6,079 nucleotides of DNA, taken from contig JBBRQP010000128.1 in NCBI GenBank assembly GCA_038226175.1, forward strand, positions 1-6,079, given 5' to 3'. The DNA is from JBBRQP01 sp038226175 (GTDB lineage Bacteria; Cyanobacteriota; Cyanobacteriia; Gloeobacterales; Anthocerotibacteraceae). The notes beneath the pieces were generated by a model. It was given only the letters and a program-made list of their open reading frames with translations. It was not told where the DNA came from and did no database searches. Position 1 is the stretch's first letter, and each line of letters begins with the position of its first letter. The translations under genes were made by a program, and so were the position numbers. This document shows, one piece after another, positions 1-5,958 of the stretch.

Positions 1-1
1 G

Positions 2-436
2 ACCTTTGGTCTGGATATTTTGCCCTACGCGCGTAAGATGCATGAAGATAGCTCAGTCCAAGGATTTAGCCCACGGGGCATTAGTGATCCAGGGTTACTC
101 ACTGCTCTGGACATGATTGGCAATCCAACCACCAGTTCCTACGTCCAAGCCAAAACTAGTAGCTTAACCATCAGTGACTACACTGGGGTTGAAACCGCTG
201 GCTTATCAATCAAAGGCCAGCAGCGTCTTACCAGCCTTCAGACCTTCGTTTCCTCAGCTGCATCTACCGATAACGATAATGTCGGGATTAAAAAGAATGC
301 TCAGGCTGGAGATAGTCTAGCGTTCCTTGATATTGCTAACCAGATCACACCTGGTTACAATCAAGCCCAGCGTGTCCGAGTTTGGGATATTGCCCTACCG
401 GATATGACCCGTTCACTAACAGCACCGCGCCGCTAA
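2..436 (+). CDS. 3' end of unrecognised protein (5' partial)
   Basis: The frame is open from the first bases of the window, so this is the C-terminal ~144 residues of a longer protein; a TTG at 20 and an ATG at 38 are internal and need not be starts. I do not recognise the family. The visible part is soluble, rich in Ser, Thr, Asp and Gln, has no cysteine and no membrane segment, and ends in a basic tail (TAPRR) before a TAA stop. Pieces such as PYARKMHEDSSVQGFSPRG and QAQRVRVWDIALPDM look like folded protein rather than low-complexity linker, and Ser/Thr-rich stretches between them would suit an extracytoplasmic or surface protein, but that is only inference from composition. The gene converges on hscB with 4 bp between stop codons, and no terminator hairpin is visible there. 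It is real coding sequence with fair certainty; its function is unknown. Confidence 0.7.
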   Translation, partial: TFGLDILPYARKMHEDSSVQGFSPRGISDPGLLTALDMIGNPTTSSYVQAKTSSLTISDYTGVETAGLSIKGQQRLTSLQTFVSSAASTDNDNVGIKKNAQAGDSLAFLDIANQITPGYNQAQRVRVWDIALPDMTRSLTAPRR

Positions 437-440
437 CAAC

Positions 441-926
441 CTACTGCTCCAAGCGTTCGAGGATTGATCCAAGGTAGGTGTGTTGGGCAAGTAAAACGGG
501 TAATACCTGCAAAACTGATCGGTCGCCTTGATCCCAGCCTCTAAAAGCCTGCGTAAATTGACCGTTTAGAACTTCGGCTCGGTCATGCCAAATAAGTCGT
601 TGGGCGGCTAACTCAGTGACGGCTACATCTGGCTCGTCAAGAAGCTCTTGAATTTCAAAAACTTCACCTAAAAAAGCAGCTGGTAAGTTTTGGGCAGGGG
701 GGATACCTTCGAGGTCCAGCAAATGACGCACGCGGCTATAGGGATCTTTGAGAATGCGATAAGCTTCATTGAGTAAAGCAGTTTGCCCCATTGCCTCAGC
801 TTGTTCGCTACGGGAACGGCGGTCAGGATGCGCATTCCAGCTTAGTTTGCGGTAGAGGACTGCCAGTTCGGAGGGTACAAGCTCAAGACGGCGTGTTAGA
901 CCAAATAAGGCAAAATAATCTGTCAT
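441..926 (-). CDS. hscB: Fe-S cluster assembly co-chaperone HscB (J-domain protein)
   Basis: HscB-type co-chaperones deliver the scaffold IscU to an Hsp70 (HscA or DnaK) and stimulate its ATPase so that iron-sulfur clusters pass to target proteins in the cytoplasm. The 161-residue length fits the family (about 170). Residues 1-75 form a J-domain that opens with the HscB-typical DYFALFGL and carries the HPD motif at 33-35, needed for Hsp70 stimulation. Residues 76-161 form the C-terminal helical HSCB domain. There the segment AFLGEVFEIQELLDE (84-98) aligns with the E. coli IscU-contact helix, and the Leu, Glu and Glu contacts appear kept (L86, E91, E94). There are no cysteines, so no metal-binding N-terminal extension of the eukaryotic type. 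The start is set by the family N-terminus and a good Shine-Dalgarno site at 930-935. It is the last gene after exbB-exbD, 67 bp downstream of exbD. No iscU or hscA gene lies in the window. A plain DnaJ-like protein is a less likely alternative. Confidence 0.88.
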   Translation of the reverse strand: MTDYFALFGLTRRLELVPSELAVLYRKLSWNAHPDRRSRSEQAEAMGQTALLNEAYRILKDPYSRVRHLLDLEGIPPAQNLPAAFLGEVFEIQELLDEPDVAVTELAAQRLIWHDRAEVLNGQFTQAFRGWDQGDRSVLQVLPVLLAQHTYLGSILERLEQ

Positions 927-929
927 CTT

Positions 930-935
930 TCACCT
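930..935 (-). promoter_or_regulatory. Ribosome binding site of hscB
   Basis: Read on the minus strand the sequence is AGGTGA, three bases (AAG) upstream of the hscB ATG. It matches the anti-Shine-Dalgarno end of 16S rRNA well and supports the start at 926, suggesting independent ribosome entry after the 67-bp gap from exbD. Confidence 0.6.
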
Positions 936-993
936 ACAGAAAATCAGCTGGGACATCTCTAAGTGCACCAACTGACTCAAACTCTTATGGATC

Positions 994-1413
994 TTACTGA
1001 TTTTGTTGGGTTGCCAAAACCATTTTTTGGAGTCCAGCTTGGCGCGCGCTGTCCATCACTCTGACTACGTCTTTTTGTTTAGCATTAGCATCCGCTTGGA
1101 TTACGACTACTTTTTGGTTGGTCGCTTTAGCTTCGCGGCGTACTAATTCAAGCAATCCATCAGCCTTGACCACGGTGCCATTAACGGCGAATTTACCATC
1201 AGCCCCTACGCCAATTACCAAGCTCTTCTGTTCACCCTTATCGCCCGTTGTAGCACTGGGTAATTCGACTTTGAGACCAGAGTTTTGGATCAGTGGAGCC
1301 GTGATTAGCAAGATAATGACCAACACCAAAAATACATCCGTCAAGGGCGTAATGTTGATATCGTTAAACCCACCACGCCTACCTCGGCGACGACTACCAG
1401 ATTGAATAGCCAT
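994..1413 (-). CDS. exbD: ExbD/TolR-family proton-channel subunit
   Basis: This inner-membrane protein partners ExbB (or TolQ) to form the proton-driven motor that energises TonB-dependent uptake or Tol-type envelope functions. It has 139 residues, normal for the family. Layout: a short basic cytoplasmic N-terminus (1-18, SRRRGRRGG), the conserved INITPLTDVFLVLVIILL segment (19-36) with a single membrane helix of about 26-43, then a periplasmic domain (45-139) with the usual beta-alpha pattern, including KVVVIQADANAKQKDVVRVM (101-120). Asp26 sits where E. coli ExbD has its essential proton-carrying Asp25 (TolR Asp23). The start lies 3 bp after the exbB stop and in the same frame (TAA CCC ATG), with a Shine-Dalgarno site overlapping that stop, so translation is probably coupled to exbB. 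Without a tonB, tolA or tolB neighbour it cannot be assigned firmly to ExbD rather than TolR; ExbD is used as the family name. Confidence 0.92.
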   Translation of the reverse strand: MAIQSGSRRRGRRGGFNDINITPLTDVFLVLVIILLITAPLIQNSGLKVELPSATTGDKGEQKSLVIGVGADGKFAVNGTVVKADGLLELVRREAKATNQKVVVIQADANAKQKDVVRVMDSARQAGLQKMVLATQQNQ

Positions 1414-1416
1414 GGG

Positions 1417-2109
1417 TTACTCCTGAAGGTTTTTCGGATAAGGCGGGGCTTCCATCAAAGGCGGGACATTCGCCAAAACTTCCTGAGACTGAGCTGGTAC
1501 TGGCGCACCCACAAACCCCATGTAAAGTAATTTGAGCTGTTGCATTTCATCTTCAAATTGGCTGACTTGGTCATTAAAAATATTGTAGGCAACCACGGCA
1601 ATGATGGCGATTATTAGACCTGCGGCAGTAGCGATCAGGGCAAAACCAATTTCTTTCGCTAGAGCATTGCTGGTAGCACCCGCATCCGCGTAAGTCTGGA
1701 AAGACCGCAGAATCCCAACAACAGTTCCTAGCAAGCCGACAAAAGGGGTTACCGCACCAATGGTTCCCAAGATCGATAAATTTTGCTCGAGCTTACGCAT
1801 TCCTAAATTAATGCGGATATCAAATGCTGTCGTGAAATCATTGATTTTGCGCGCTAGTAGGGCAACGCCATCTTCCGCTACGGCCCCTAACACGCCACCA
1901 GTTAATTTGGCGGTGTACTGTGCCTGGGTGTAATTCTGTTGTTCAAGCTCTTTTTGAAGCCGTTGAATCAGCTGCTCCATGTCGCGTTGATTGCGATTGA
2001 GAAAGAGTGCCCGCTCAAAAATGACTGCGACTGTAATTACTGATGCCAACAACATAGGCATAGAAATCCACCAGTCATTGGCGATAAAGCGGATTAAGTC
2101 TTCAAACAT
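1417..2109 (-). CDS. exbB: ExbB/TolQ-family motor subunit (MotA/TolQ/ExbB proton channel)
   Basis: This is the multi-helix inner-membrane subunit that surrounds ExbD and forms the proton channel. It has 230 residues with three membrane helices: about 16-36 (ISMPMLLASVITVAVIF), 112-134 and 154-177. The hallmark TPFVGLLGTVVGILRSF (121-137) opens helix 2 and includes the channel-lining Thr. Between helix 1 and helix 2 is a charged cytoplasmic domain with a likely helical coil (ERALFL through QLQKELEQQ, 32-60). After helix 3 comes a second cytoplasmic helix and a Pro-rich tail (203-230). The ATG at 2109 is the only usable start: upstream in frame there is no other ATG, GTG or TTG before a stop at 2164-2166. 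No clear Shine-Dalgarno site precedes it, which is common in cyanobacteria. It is the first gene of exbB-exbD-hscB and faces clpP across a 213-bp divergent region. TolQ is the main alternative name. Confidence 0.92.
   Translation of the reverse strand: MFEDLIRFIANDWWISMPMLLASVITVAVIFERALFLNRNQRDMEQLIQRLQKELEQQNYTQAQYTAKLTGGVLGAVAEDGVALLARKINDFTTAFDIRINLGMRKLEQNLSILGTIGAVTPFVGLLGTVVGILRSFQTYADAGATSNALAKEIGFALIATAAGLIIAIIAVVAYNIFNDQVSQFEDEMQQLKLLYMGFVGAPVPAQSQEVLANVPPLMEAPPYPKNLQE
1419..1424 (-). promoter_or_regulatory. Ribosome binding site of exbD, overlapping the exbB end
   Basis: On the minus strand this reads AGGAGT, with its last base inside the exbB stop codon (1417-1419) and five bases between it and the exbD ATG. 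A ribosome terminating on exbB would sit on this site, which fits translational coupling and balanced ExbB/ExbD production. Confidence 0.6.
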
Positions 2110-2135
2110 GAGTACACGCCGAGAGGTTGCTGTTA

Positions 2136-2141
2136 ATTCTA
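2136..2141 (-). promoter_or_regulatory. Candidate -10 element for exbB-exbD-hscB
   Basis: The minus strand reads TAGAAT here, five of six matches to the TATAAT consensus, ending 26 bases upstream of the exbB ATG. There is no -35 at 16-18 bp, so it would have to be an activator-dependent (type 2) promoter as is common in cyanobacteria. In an AT-containing region one such hexamer can arise by chance. Confidence 0.25.
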
Positions 2142-2218
2142 GCCAAAAACAGGTCGTCCATGTCTAGGCCTGACGTTAGTCAACGCGCAAGAGTTCCGCC
2201 TGAGTACTTTAAATTTGC

Positions 2219-2238
2219 GAGATCACCAAAGAGATCTC
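2219..2238. repeat. Inverted repeat, possible operator
   Basis: The arms GAGATC (2219-2224) and GATCTC (2233-2238) are perfect reverse complements with an 8-base spacer. The right part is itself an 8-bp palindrome (GAGATCTC, 2231-2238), so GAGATC also occurs as a direct repeat 12 bp apart. The position, in the middle of a divergent promoter region and about 85-100 bp before clpP, suits a dimeric regulator. The regulator is unknown. Confidence 0.4.
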
Positions 2239-2251
2239 CAATTAAATCGTG

Positions 2252-2265
2252 TCATGGGGGCATGA
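2252..2265. repeat. Short inverted repeat TCATG-GGGG-CATGA
   Basis: Two perfect 5-bp arms flank four G residues. It lies about 25 bp upstream of the weak TATCCT hexamer, so a protein bound here could act on clpP transcription. With 5-bp arms a chance origin is quite possible, and there is no T-run that would make it a terminator. Confidence 0.3.
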
Positions 2266-2313
2266 TCCGTTGTTTCTACTGAGGTAGGTTATCCTGGGAT
2301 AAGAAAGAGCTTC

Positions 2314-2318
2314 AAGGT
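2314..2318 (+). promoter_or_regulatory. Ribosome binding site of clpP
   Basis: AAGGT lies four bases upstream of the clpP ATG (spacing counted from the end of the motif). It is moderate in strength and supports the start at 2323, which also matches the family N-terminus. Confidence 0.5.
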
Positions 2319-2322
2319 AACT

Positions 2323-2931
2323 ATGATTCCAACCGTCATCGAACAGTCTTCACGCGGCGACCGTGCCTTCGATATTTTTTCGCGGTTGTTGCGGGAACGC
2401 ATTATTTTCATCGGCACACCAATCAACGATATGGTGGCAAATGTTACGGTTGCCCAGCTACTCTTTTTGGAAGCCGAAGACCCTGATAAAGATATCGCAA
2501 TCTACATCAATTCTCCTGGCGGGTCTGTAACAGCCGGTATGGCAATCTATGACACGATGCTCCAGATTCGTCCGAAAGTCTCTACGATCTGCGTTGGTTT
2601 AGCCGCTTCCATGGGTGCATTTCTGTTGGCAGCTGGCGAAAAAGGTAAACGTTATAGTCTACCCAATACCCGGATCATGATTCACCAACCTTCGGGCGGT
2701 GCGCAAGGCCAAGCCACAGATATCGCTGTAGTTGCCAAAGAGATCCTCTATATCAAAGCGCAACTCAACGAACTGTTAGCTCATCACACGGGACAACCTC
2801 TAGAGCGTGTGGAGCGTGATACGGATCGCGACTTCTTTATGTCCGCTGAAGAGGCCAAAGATTATGGGCTTGTGGATCAGGTTATTGTCCAACGTCCGGC
2901 AGCGGTCGCGCTAACCTCCTCTGTGATCTAA
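2323..2931 (+). CDS. clpP: ATP-dependent Clp protease proteolytic subunit ClpP
   Basis: ClpP is the serine-protease subunit of the cytoplasmic Clp machine: two stacked heptamer rings degrade proteins unfolded by ClpC, ClpX or ClpA partners. The 202 residues match the family (about 195-210) without the propeptide of E. coli. The start IPTVIEQSSRGDRAFDIFSR is the normal mature N-terminus. The catalytic triad is complete: Ser96 in GLAASMGAF, His121 in RIMIHQP and Asp170 in DRDFF, with the same spacing as E. coli Ser97/His122/Asp171. The oxyanion and substrate-strand motif INSPGGSVTAGM is at 62-73 and the axial handle helix follows QGQATDIA (128-135). It is therefore an active ClpP and not the inactive ClpR paralogue of cyanobacteria. 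It is first in a plus-strand run; moeA starts on the base after its TAA. Cyanobacteria usually have several clpP paralogues, so a numbered name cannot be given. Confidence 0.96.
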   Translation: MIPTVIEQSSRGDRAFDIFSRLLRERIIFIGTPINDMVANVTVAQLLFLEAEDPDKDIAIYINSPGGSVTAGMAIYDTMLQIRPKVSTICVGLAASMGAFLLAAGEKGKRYSLPNTRIMIHQPSGGAQGQATDIAVVAKEILYIKAQLNELLAHHTGQPLERVERDTDRDFFMSAEEAKDYGLVDQVIVQRPAAVALTSSVI

Positions 2932-4143
2932 ATGCTGGATGTTCCTGTGGTGCAAGAGCTTGTTTTAGGACAAGTACGGACTCTTGGGTCAGAGGAAGTG
3001 GAGCTTTCATCGTGTGCAGGGCGTGTTCTTGCACACGATATTGTCACACCAGATCCCATACCGCTTTGGTCAAACTCAGCGATGGATGGCTATGCGGTTT
3101 TGTGTGCGGACTGGGTAAAAACTTCACAACCCATATTGACCCTTCTCGAAGAAGTCCCGGCGGGTAAAGTGCCGCTTAAAGCTTTGAGCCCAGGTTTTTG
3201 CACCCGCATCATGACTGGTGCGATGGTGCCAGAAGGTGCTGATGCTATTGTCATGCAAGAACGAACGACTAATCTAGCTGATGGACAAGTGCAGTTCCAC
3301 ACACCTATTCAAGTAGGCCAGTTTATCCGTCGTCGTGGAGAATTTCGGCAAGCAGGAGAAATTCTAATCCACCAAGGTACCCTGATTACTCCCGCCGAAA
3401 TCGCCATACTCGCTAGTCTCAATATTGCTCAAGTCACTGTTTATCGCCGTCCTATCGTGGCTATTCTCTCCACAGGCGATGAATTGCGCGCGGTCGGAAC
3501 ACCCGTCATGACCGGACAAATCACCGACTCCAACCAACCCATGCTCTGTGCTTTAGTAACCCAACATGGCGGTATTGCCCAGCCTATAGGTATTGTGCCT
3601 GATACCCCAGATGCGCTGCGTGAGGTGCTGATCGCCTGTAAACATGCGGATTTTATTATTTCATCGGGCGGCGTATCCGTTGGTACTTATGACTACGTTG
3701 AAACTGTCTTAGCCGAACTAGGCGCCCAGATCTTGGTGACGCAGGTCAACCTCAAACCTGGTAAACCACTGACCTTTGCGCAGTGGGAACAGATACTTTA
3801 TTGGGGACTGCCGGGTAATCCGGTGTCAGCATTTGTGGGATTTTGGTTGACGGTTTATCCAGCCTTACGTAAAGCGTTGGGATATCCTACCACCGACTGG
3901 ATCTTGCCCGAAATCCAAGTGCCGGTGACCTCAGTACTCAAGTCTGGTGGTGACCGCCGTCATTATTTGCGAGGCCGTCTAGTCTGGCAAGAAGGCTTAT
4001 ACTTCGAGCCATTTGGTCTGGATAACTCAGGCAATTTTGCTAATTTGAGCGGGGTTACGGCATTTGCGATTTTGGAGCAGGGTCTCAAAACCGTGGCCGC
4101 CGGAGAGATCGTGCCCGTGGTGATTTTACCAGGAGCTTTGTGA
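2932..4143 (+). CDS. moeA: Molybdopterin molybdenumtransferase MoeA
   Basis: MoeA inserts molybdate into adenylylated molybdopterin, the last common step of molybdenum cofactor synthesis, in the cytoplasm. The 403 residues fit the family (about 400-411). Domain order is standard: N-terminal MoeA domain with LWSNSAMDGYAV (45-56) and TRIMTGAMVPEGADAIVMQE (91-110); then RRRGEFRQAGE (133-143); the MoCF/MPT-binding domain at about 173-312 with VAILSTGDEL (176-185), QITDSNQPML (196-205), ISSGGVSVGTYDYV (243-256), LKPGKPLTFA (274-283) and GLPGNPVSAFVG (292-303); and the C-terminal beta domain with RRHYLRGRL (342-350). Asp52, Thr95 and Glu184 appear to match E. coli Asp59, Thr100 and Glu188. The ATG follows the clpP TAA with no gap, in the same frame and without a Shine-Dalgarno site, implying coupling to clpP. 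No other mo-cofactor gene is in the window. Confidence 0.96.
   Translation: MLDVPVVQELVLGQVRTLGSEEVELSSCAGRVLAHDIVTPDPIPLWSNSAMDGYAVLCADWVKTSQPILTLLEEVPAGKVPLKALSPGFCTRIMTGAMVPEGADAIVMQERTTNLADGQVQFHTPIQVGQFIRRRGEFRQAGEILIHQGTLITPAEIAILASLNIAQVTVYRRPIVAILSTGDELRAVGTPVMTGQITDSNQPMLCALVTQHGGIAQPIGIVPDTPDALREVLIACKHADFIISSGGVSVGTYDYVETVLAELGAQILVTQVNLKPGKPLTFAQWEQILYWGLPGNPVSAFVGFWLTVYPALRKALGYPTTDWILPEIQVPVTSVLKSGGDRRHYLRGRLVWQEGLYFEPFGLDNSGNFANLSGVTAFAILEQGLKTVAAGEIVPVVILPGAL
4131..4135 (+). promoter_or_regulatory. Ribosome binding site of the glycosyltransferase, inside moeA
   Basis: AGGAG lies in the last codons of moeA, 11 bases before the GTG at 4147. The spacing is longer than ideal but usable, and it supports the unusual GTG as start, since the only earlier in-frame codon after the moeA stop is AAC. 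Confidence 0.45.
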
Positions 4144-4146
4144 AAC

Positions 4147-5409
4147 GTGGGTCAACGCATTGTCATCACTACCTTTGGCTCCTTTGGCGACCTTCATCCT
4201 TATTTAGCTTTGAGTTTAGAGTTACAACGACGCGGACATACAGTTACTATTGCTACTTGTGAGTATTACCGCCAAAAAATTCTTGCCGAAGGCATTGGCT
4301 TCGCGCCTGTGCGCCCTGATCTGCCACCCGAAGATAGTCAGCTAGCCCAATATTTTATGGATGCCCAGCAGGGTACACAGCGGTTGTTACAAGAATTTAT
4401 TTTCCCAGTTCTACGCCAGAGTTACGAGGACTTGTTAGCCATTGTCCAATCGGCTGATTTGCTAATCACCCATCCTGTGACCTATGCGGGACCCCTGGTT
4501 GCCCAAAAAACGGGTATTGTGTGGGTCTCGACGGTCTTAGCCCCGACTTCTTTTTTTTCGGCCTATGACCCGCCCGTATTAGCCCCTTATCCTTGGCTCG
4601 CGCAACTACGACCCTTGGGGCCGTTGGTTAATGGCTCTTTATTGCAATTAGGTAAATTAACCACCCAAATCTGGAGTGAACCAGTACGTAAACTCCGCGC
4701 TGACTTGGGCTTACCCACGGGTAGTGACCCAATTTTTGAGGGTCAACATTCGCCACAGTTAGTCTTAGCCATGTTTTCGGCATGCCTTGCTGTACCACAA
4801 CCTGATTGGCCTCCTCAGACTCGGGTTACGGGTTTTGCTTTTTATGACCGTTTAGATAAAGGGCTGGGGGTATCCGCGCAATTAAGTGTGTTTTTGGCCT
4901 CGGGCGAGCCACCGCTAGTGTTTACTTTAGGTACGGCGGCGGTTATGACGGCTGGTAATTTTTATACCGAGAGTATCCAACTCACCCAAAAGTTAGGCCA
5001 ACGGGCTGTATTACTCGTCGGCAAAGACTTGCGTAATTTACCCGAGCAGCCCTTACCCCCAGAAATTATTGCTGTAGATTATGCGCCGTTTTCCGAATTA
5101 TTTCCCCAAGCTCAGGTCATCATTCATCAAGGCGGCATTGGCACCACCGGGCAAGCGTTACGTTCGGGGCGTCCGATGCTAGTCGTGCCCTTTAGCCATG
5201 ATCAGCCCGATAACGCCTCTCGCCTAGTGCGTTTGGGTGTTGCACGCACCATAACGCGCGACCAATACAACACTCGCCAAGCCACTTCAGAGCTACAACA
5301 GCTACTCACCGATCCGATGTATCGCCAGCGAGCAGCTCACATTGGACGGCAAATTCAAGCCGAAGACGGCGTAAAAGCCGCCTGTGATGCGATTGAACAG
5401 CAATTTTAG
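4147..5409 (+). CDS. GT-B glycosyltransferase, GT1/UGT-like (sterol glucosyltransferase-type)
   Basis: The protein transfers a sugar from a nucleotide donor to an unknown acceptor and has 420 residues, normal for nucleotide-sugar glycosyltransferases of the GT1 type. The N-terminal Rossmann domain (1-about 225) opens with RIVITTFGSFGDLHPYLALS, the acceptor-side GS.GD..P signature of UGT80/rhamnosyltransferase-like enzymes. The C-terminal domain (about 240-420) has PLVFTLGTAAV (256-266) and the donor-binding motif with IIHQGGIGTTGQALRSGRPM (325-344) and VPFSHDQPDNASRL (347-360). His327, the GG and Asp352-Gln353 are the expected donor contacts. There is no signal peptide or clear membrane helix, so it is probably cytoplasmic or peripheral to the membrane, as lipid-acceptor enzymes often are. 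The start is GTG, 3 bp after the moeA TGA and in the moeA frame. Acceptors could be a lipid, carotenoid or hopanoid, or another small molecule; the sequence does not decide this. Confidence 0.88.
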   Translation: MGQRIVITTFGSFGDLHPYLALSLELQRRGHTVTIATCEYYRQKILAEGIGFAPVRPDLPPEDSQLAQYFMDAQQGTQRLLQEFIFPVLRQSYEDLLAIVQSADLLITHPVTYAGPLVAQKTGIVWVSTVLAPTSFFSAYDPPVLAPYPWLAQLRPLGPLVNGSLLQLGKLTTQIWSEPVRKLRADLGLPTGSDPIFEGQHSPQLVLAMFSACLAVPQPDWPPQTRVTGFAFYDRLDKGLGVSAQLSVFLASGEPPLVFTLGTAAVMTAGNFYTESIQLTQKLGQRAVLLVGKDLRNLPEQPLPPEIIAVDYAPFSELFPQAQVIIHQGGIGTTGQALRSGRPMLVVPFSHDQPDNASRLVRLGVARTITRDQYNTRQATSELQQLLTDPMYRQRAAHIGRQIQAEDGVKAACDAIEQQF

Positions 5410-5417
5410 AAGGACTC

Positions 5418-5918
5418 TTAACCCGCTAGATCATTGCGCTTACGTCCTAAAAGTAACCAATAACTGAAATAGAGCAGATAGAGTCCTAAGCCAATTAAGC
5501 CAACGTAGTTGAAGACATTGTGACGCACCCCAGGATTAAATATGCCCGTAAATTGTTGCGGTGGTTCTAGCATCACGCGGCAAATAGCTGAGAGCGGCAC
5601 TTGCGGGATACAGCCCAAAAAAGGTGTGACCCAGACTAGGCCAACCAAGTTGTAACTGATGATCGCTGTGCGCCAAAGTCGGAAAGTCTGCGCCAGTCTT
5701 GTGGTTTCGGTTACAGAAACCTGCCGCTCAAAAAAAAGTAAGCAACCAATAATCATCCAGCGTGCCGCCCAACCCGTGCCAAAGCCTAAGCCCTGCTCAG
5801 CTGCCATCAGATAGACCGTAACCACCAAAAGACTACTTGCGCGCCAATAGGCTAACATCGTGCGCTGTAGCGACCGCACCGGGAAAACCCAGGCTCCTAC
5901 CAACAACCCCAAAGGCAT
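5418..5918 (-). CDS. DUF3177-like cyanobacterial integral membrane protein, 5' end uncertain
   Basis: This is a polytopic membrane protein of unknown function. From the ATG it has 166 residues and five hydrophobic segments: about 1-14, 27-41, 54-63 (short), 84-104 and 135-157, ending with a basic cytoplasmic-type tail (GRKRNDLAG). The pattern QRTMLAYWRASSLLVVTVYL (18-37) and the CRVMLEPP segment (113-120) before a Phe-rich loop resemble the DUF3177 family of cyanobacteria as I remember it (about 190-200 residues). The ATG at 5918 is the only ATG/GTG/TTG in frame after the stop at 6048-6050, yet the upstream codons still encode hydrophobic residues in frame (VLAVLLTVF), which would complete the first helix and match the family. 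The annotated start therefore probably truncates helix 1. No Shine-Dalgarno site precedes the ATG. It converges on the glycosyltransferase with 8 bp between stops and no visible terminator. Confidence 0.7.
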   Translation of the reverse strand: MPLGLLVGAWVFPVRSLQRTMLAYWRASSLLVVTVYLMAAEQGLGFGTGWAARWMIIGCLLFFERQVSVTETTRLAQTFRLWRTAIISYNLVGLVWVTPFLGCIPQVPLSAICRVMLEPPQQFTGIFNPGVRHNVFNYVGLIGLGLYLLYFSYWLLLGRKRNDLAG

Positions 5919-5958
5919 GAATACGGTCAGCAGTACAGCTAATACTCTTTCCGTTTGA

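Larger units (their letters stand above)
2110..2322. promoter_or_regulatory. Divergent exbB / clpP intergenic promoter region
   Basis: This 213-bp gap separates the start codons of exbB (leftward) and clpP (rightward), so promoters for both operons must lie here or within the gene starts. No strong sigma-70 pair with correct spacing is visible. Leftward, the best -10 candidate is TAGAAT (plus-strand 2136-2141), giving a leader of roughly 20 bases before exbB; the TTGACT at 2178-2183 is too far away to be its -35. Rightward, TATCCT at 2290-2295 is a weak -10 with no well-placed -35, and would give a leader of about 20 bases before clpP. Two short inverted repeats (2219-2238 and 2252-2265) lie between these and could be operators. 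No convincing Fur, NtcA or LexA box was seen. Confidence 0.6.

Noticed and set aside
437..440. Possible terminator between the left-edge gene and hscB
   Set aside because: Only 4 bp separate the stops and no stem with a T-run is visible on either side.
791..1000. Plus-strand open frame of 69 codons
   Set aside because: Lies opposite the hscB start and spacer; its product has no family-like features and hscB is well supported on the other strand.
1118..1405. Plus-strand open frame of 95 codons
   Set aside because: Entirely antisense to exbD, whose product has clear family motifs; the antisense product is low-complexity Ser/Pro/Arg-rich.
2178..2183. TTGACT on the minus strand as a -35 for exbB
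   Set aside because: No -10-like hexamer lies at 16-18 bp; the good TAGAAT is about 36 bp away, so the two cannot form one promoter.
3090..3302. Minus-strand open frame of 70 codons
   Set aside because: Antisense to the conserved N-terminal domain of moeA with no plausible start context.
5410..5417. Possible bidirectional terminator between the glycosyltransferase and the DUF3177-like gene
   Set aside because: The gap is 8 bp and neither flank shows a GC-rich hairpin with T-run.
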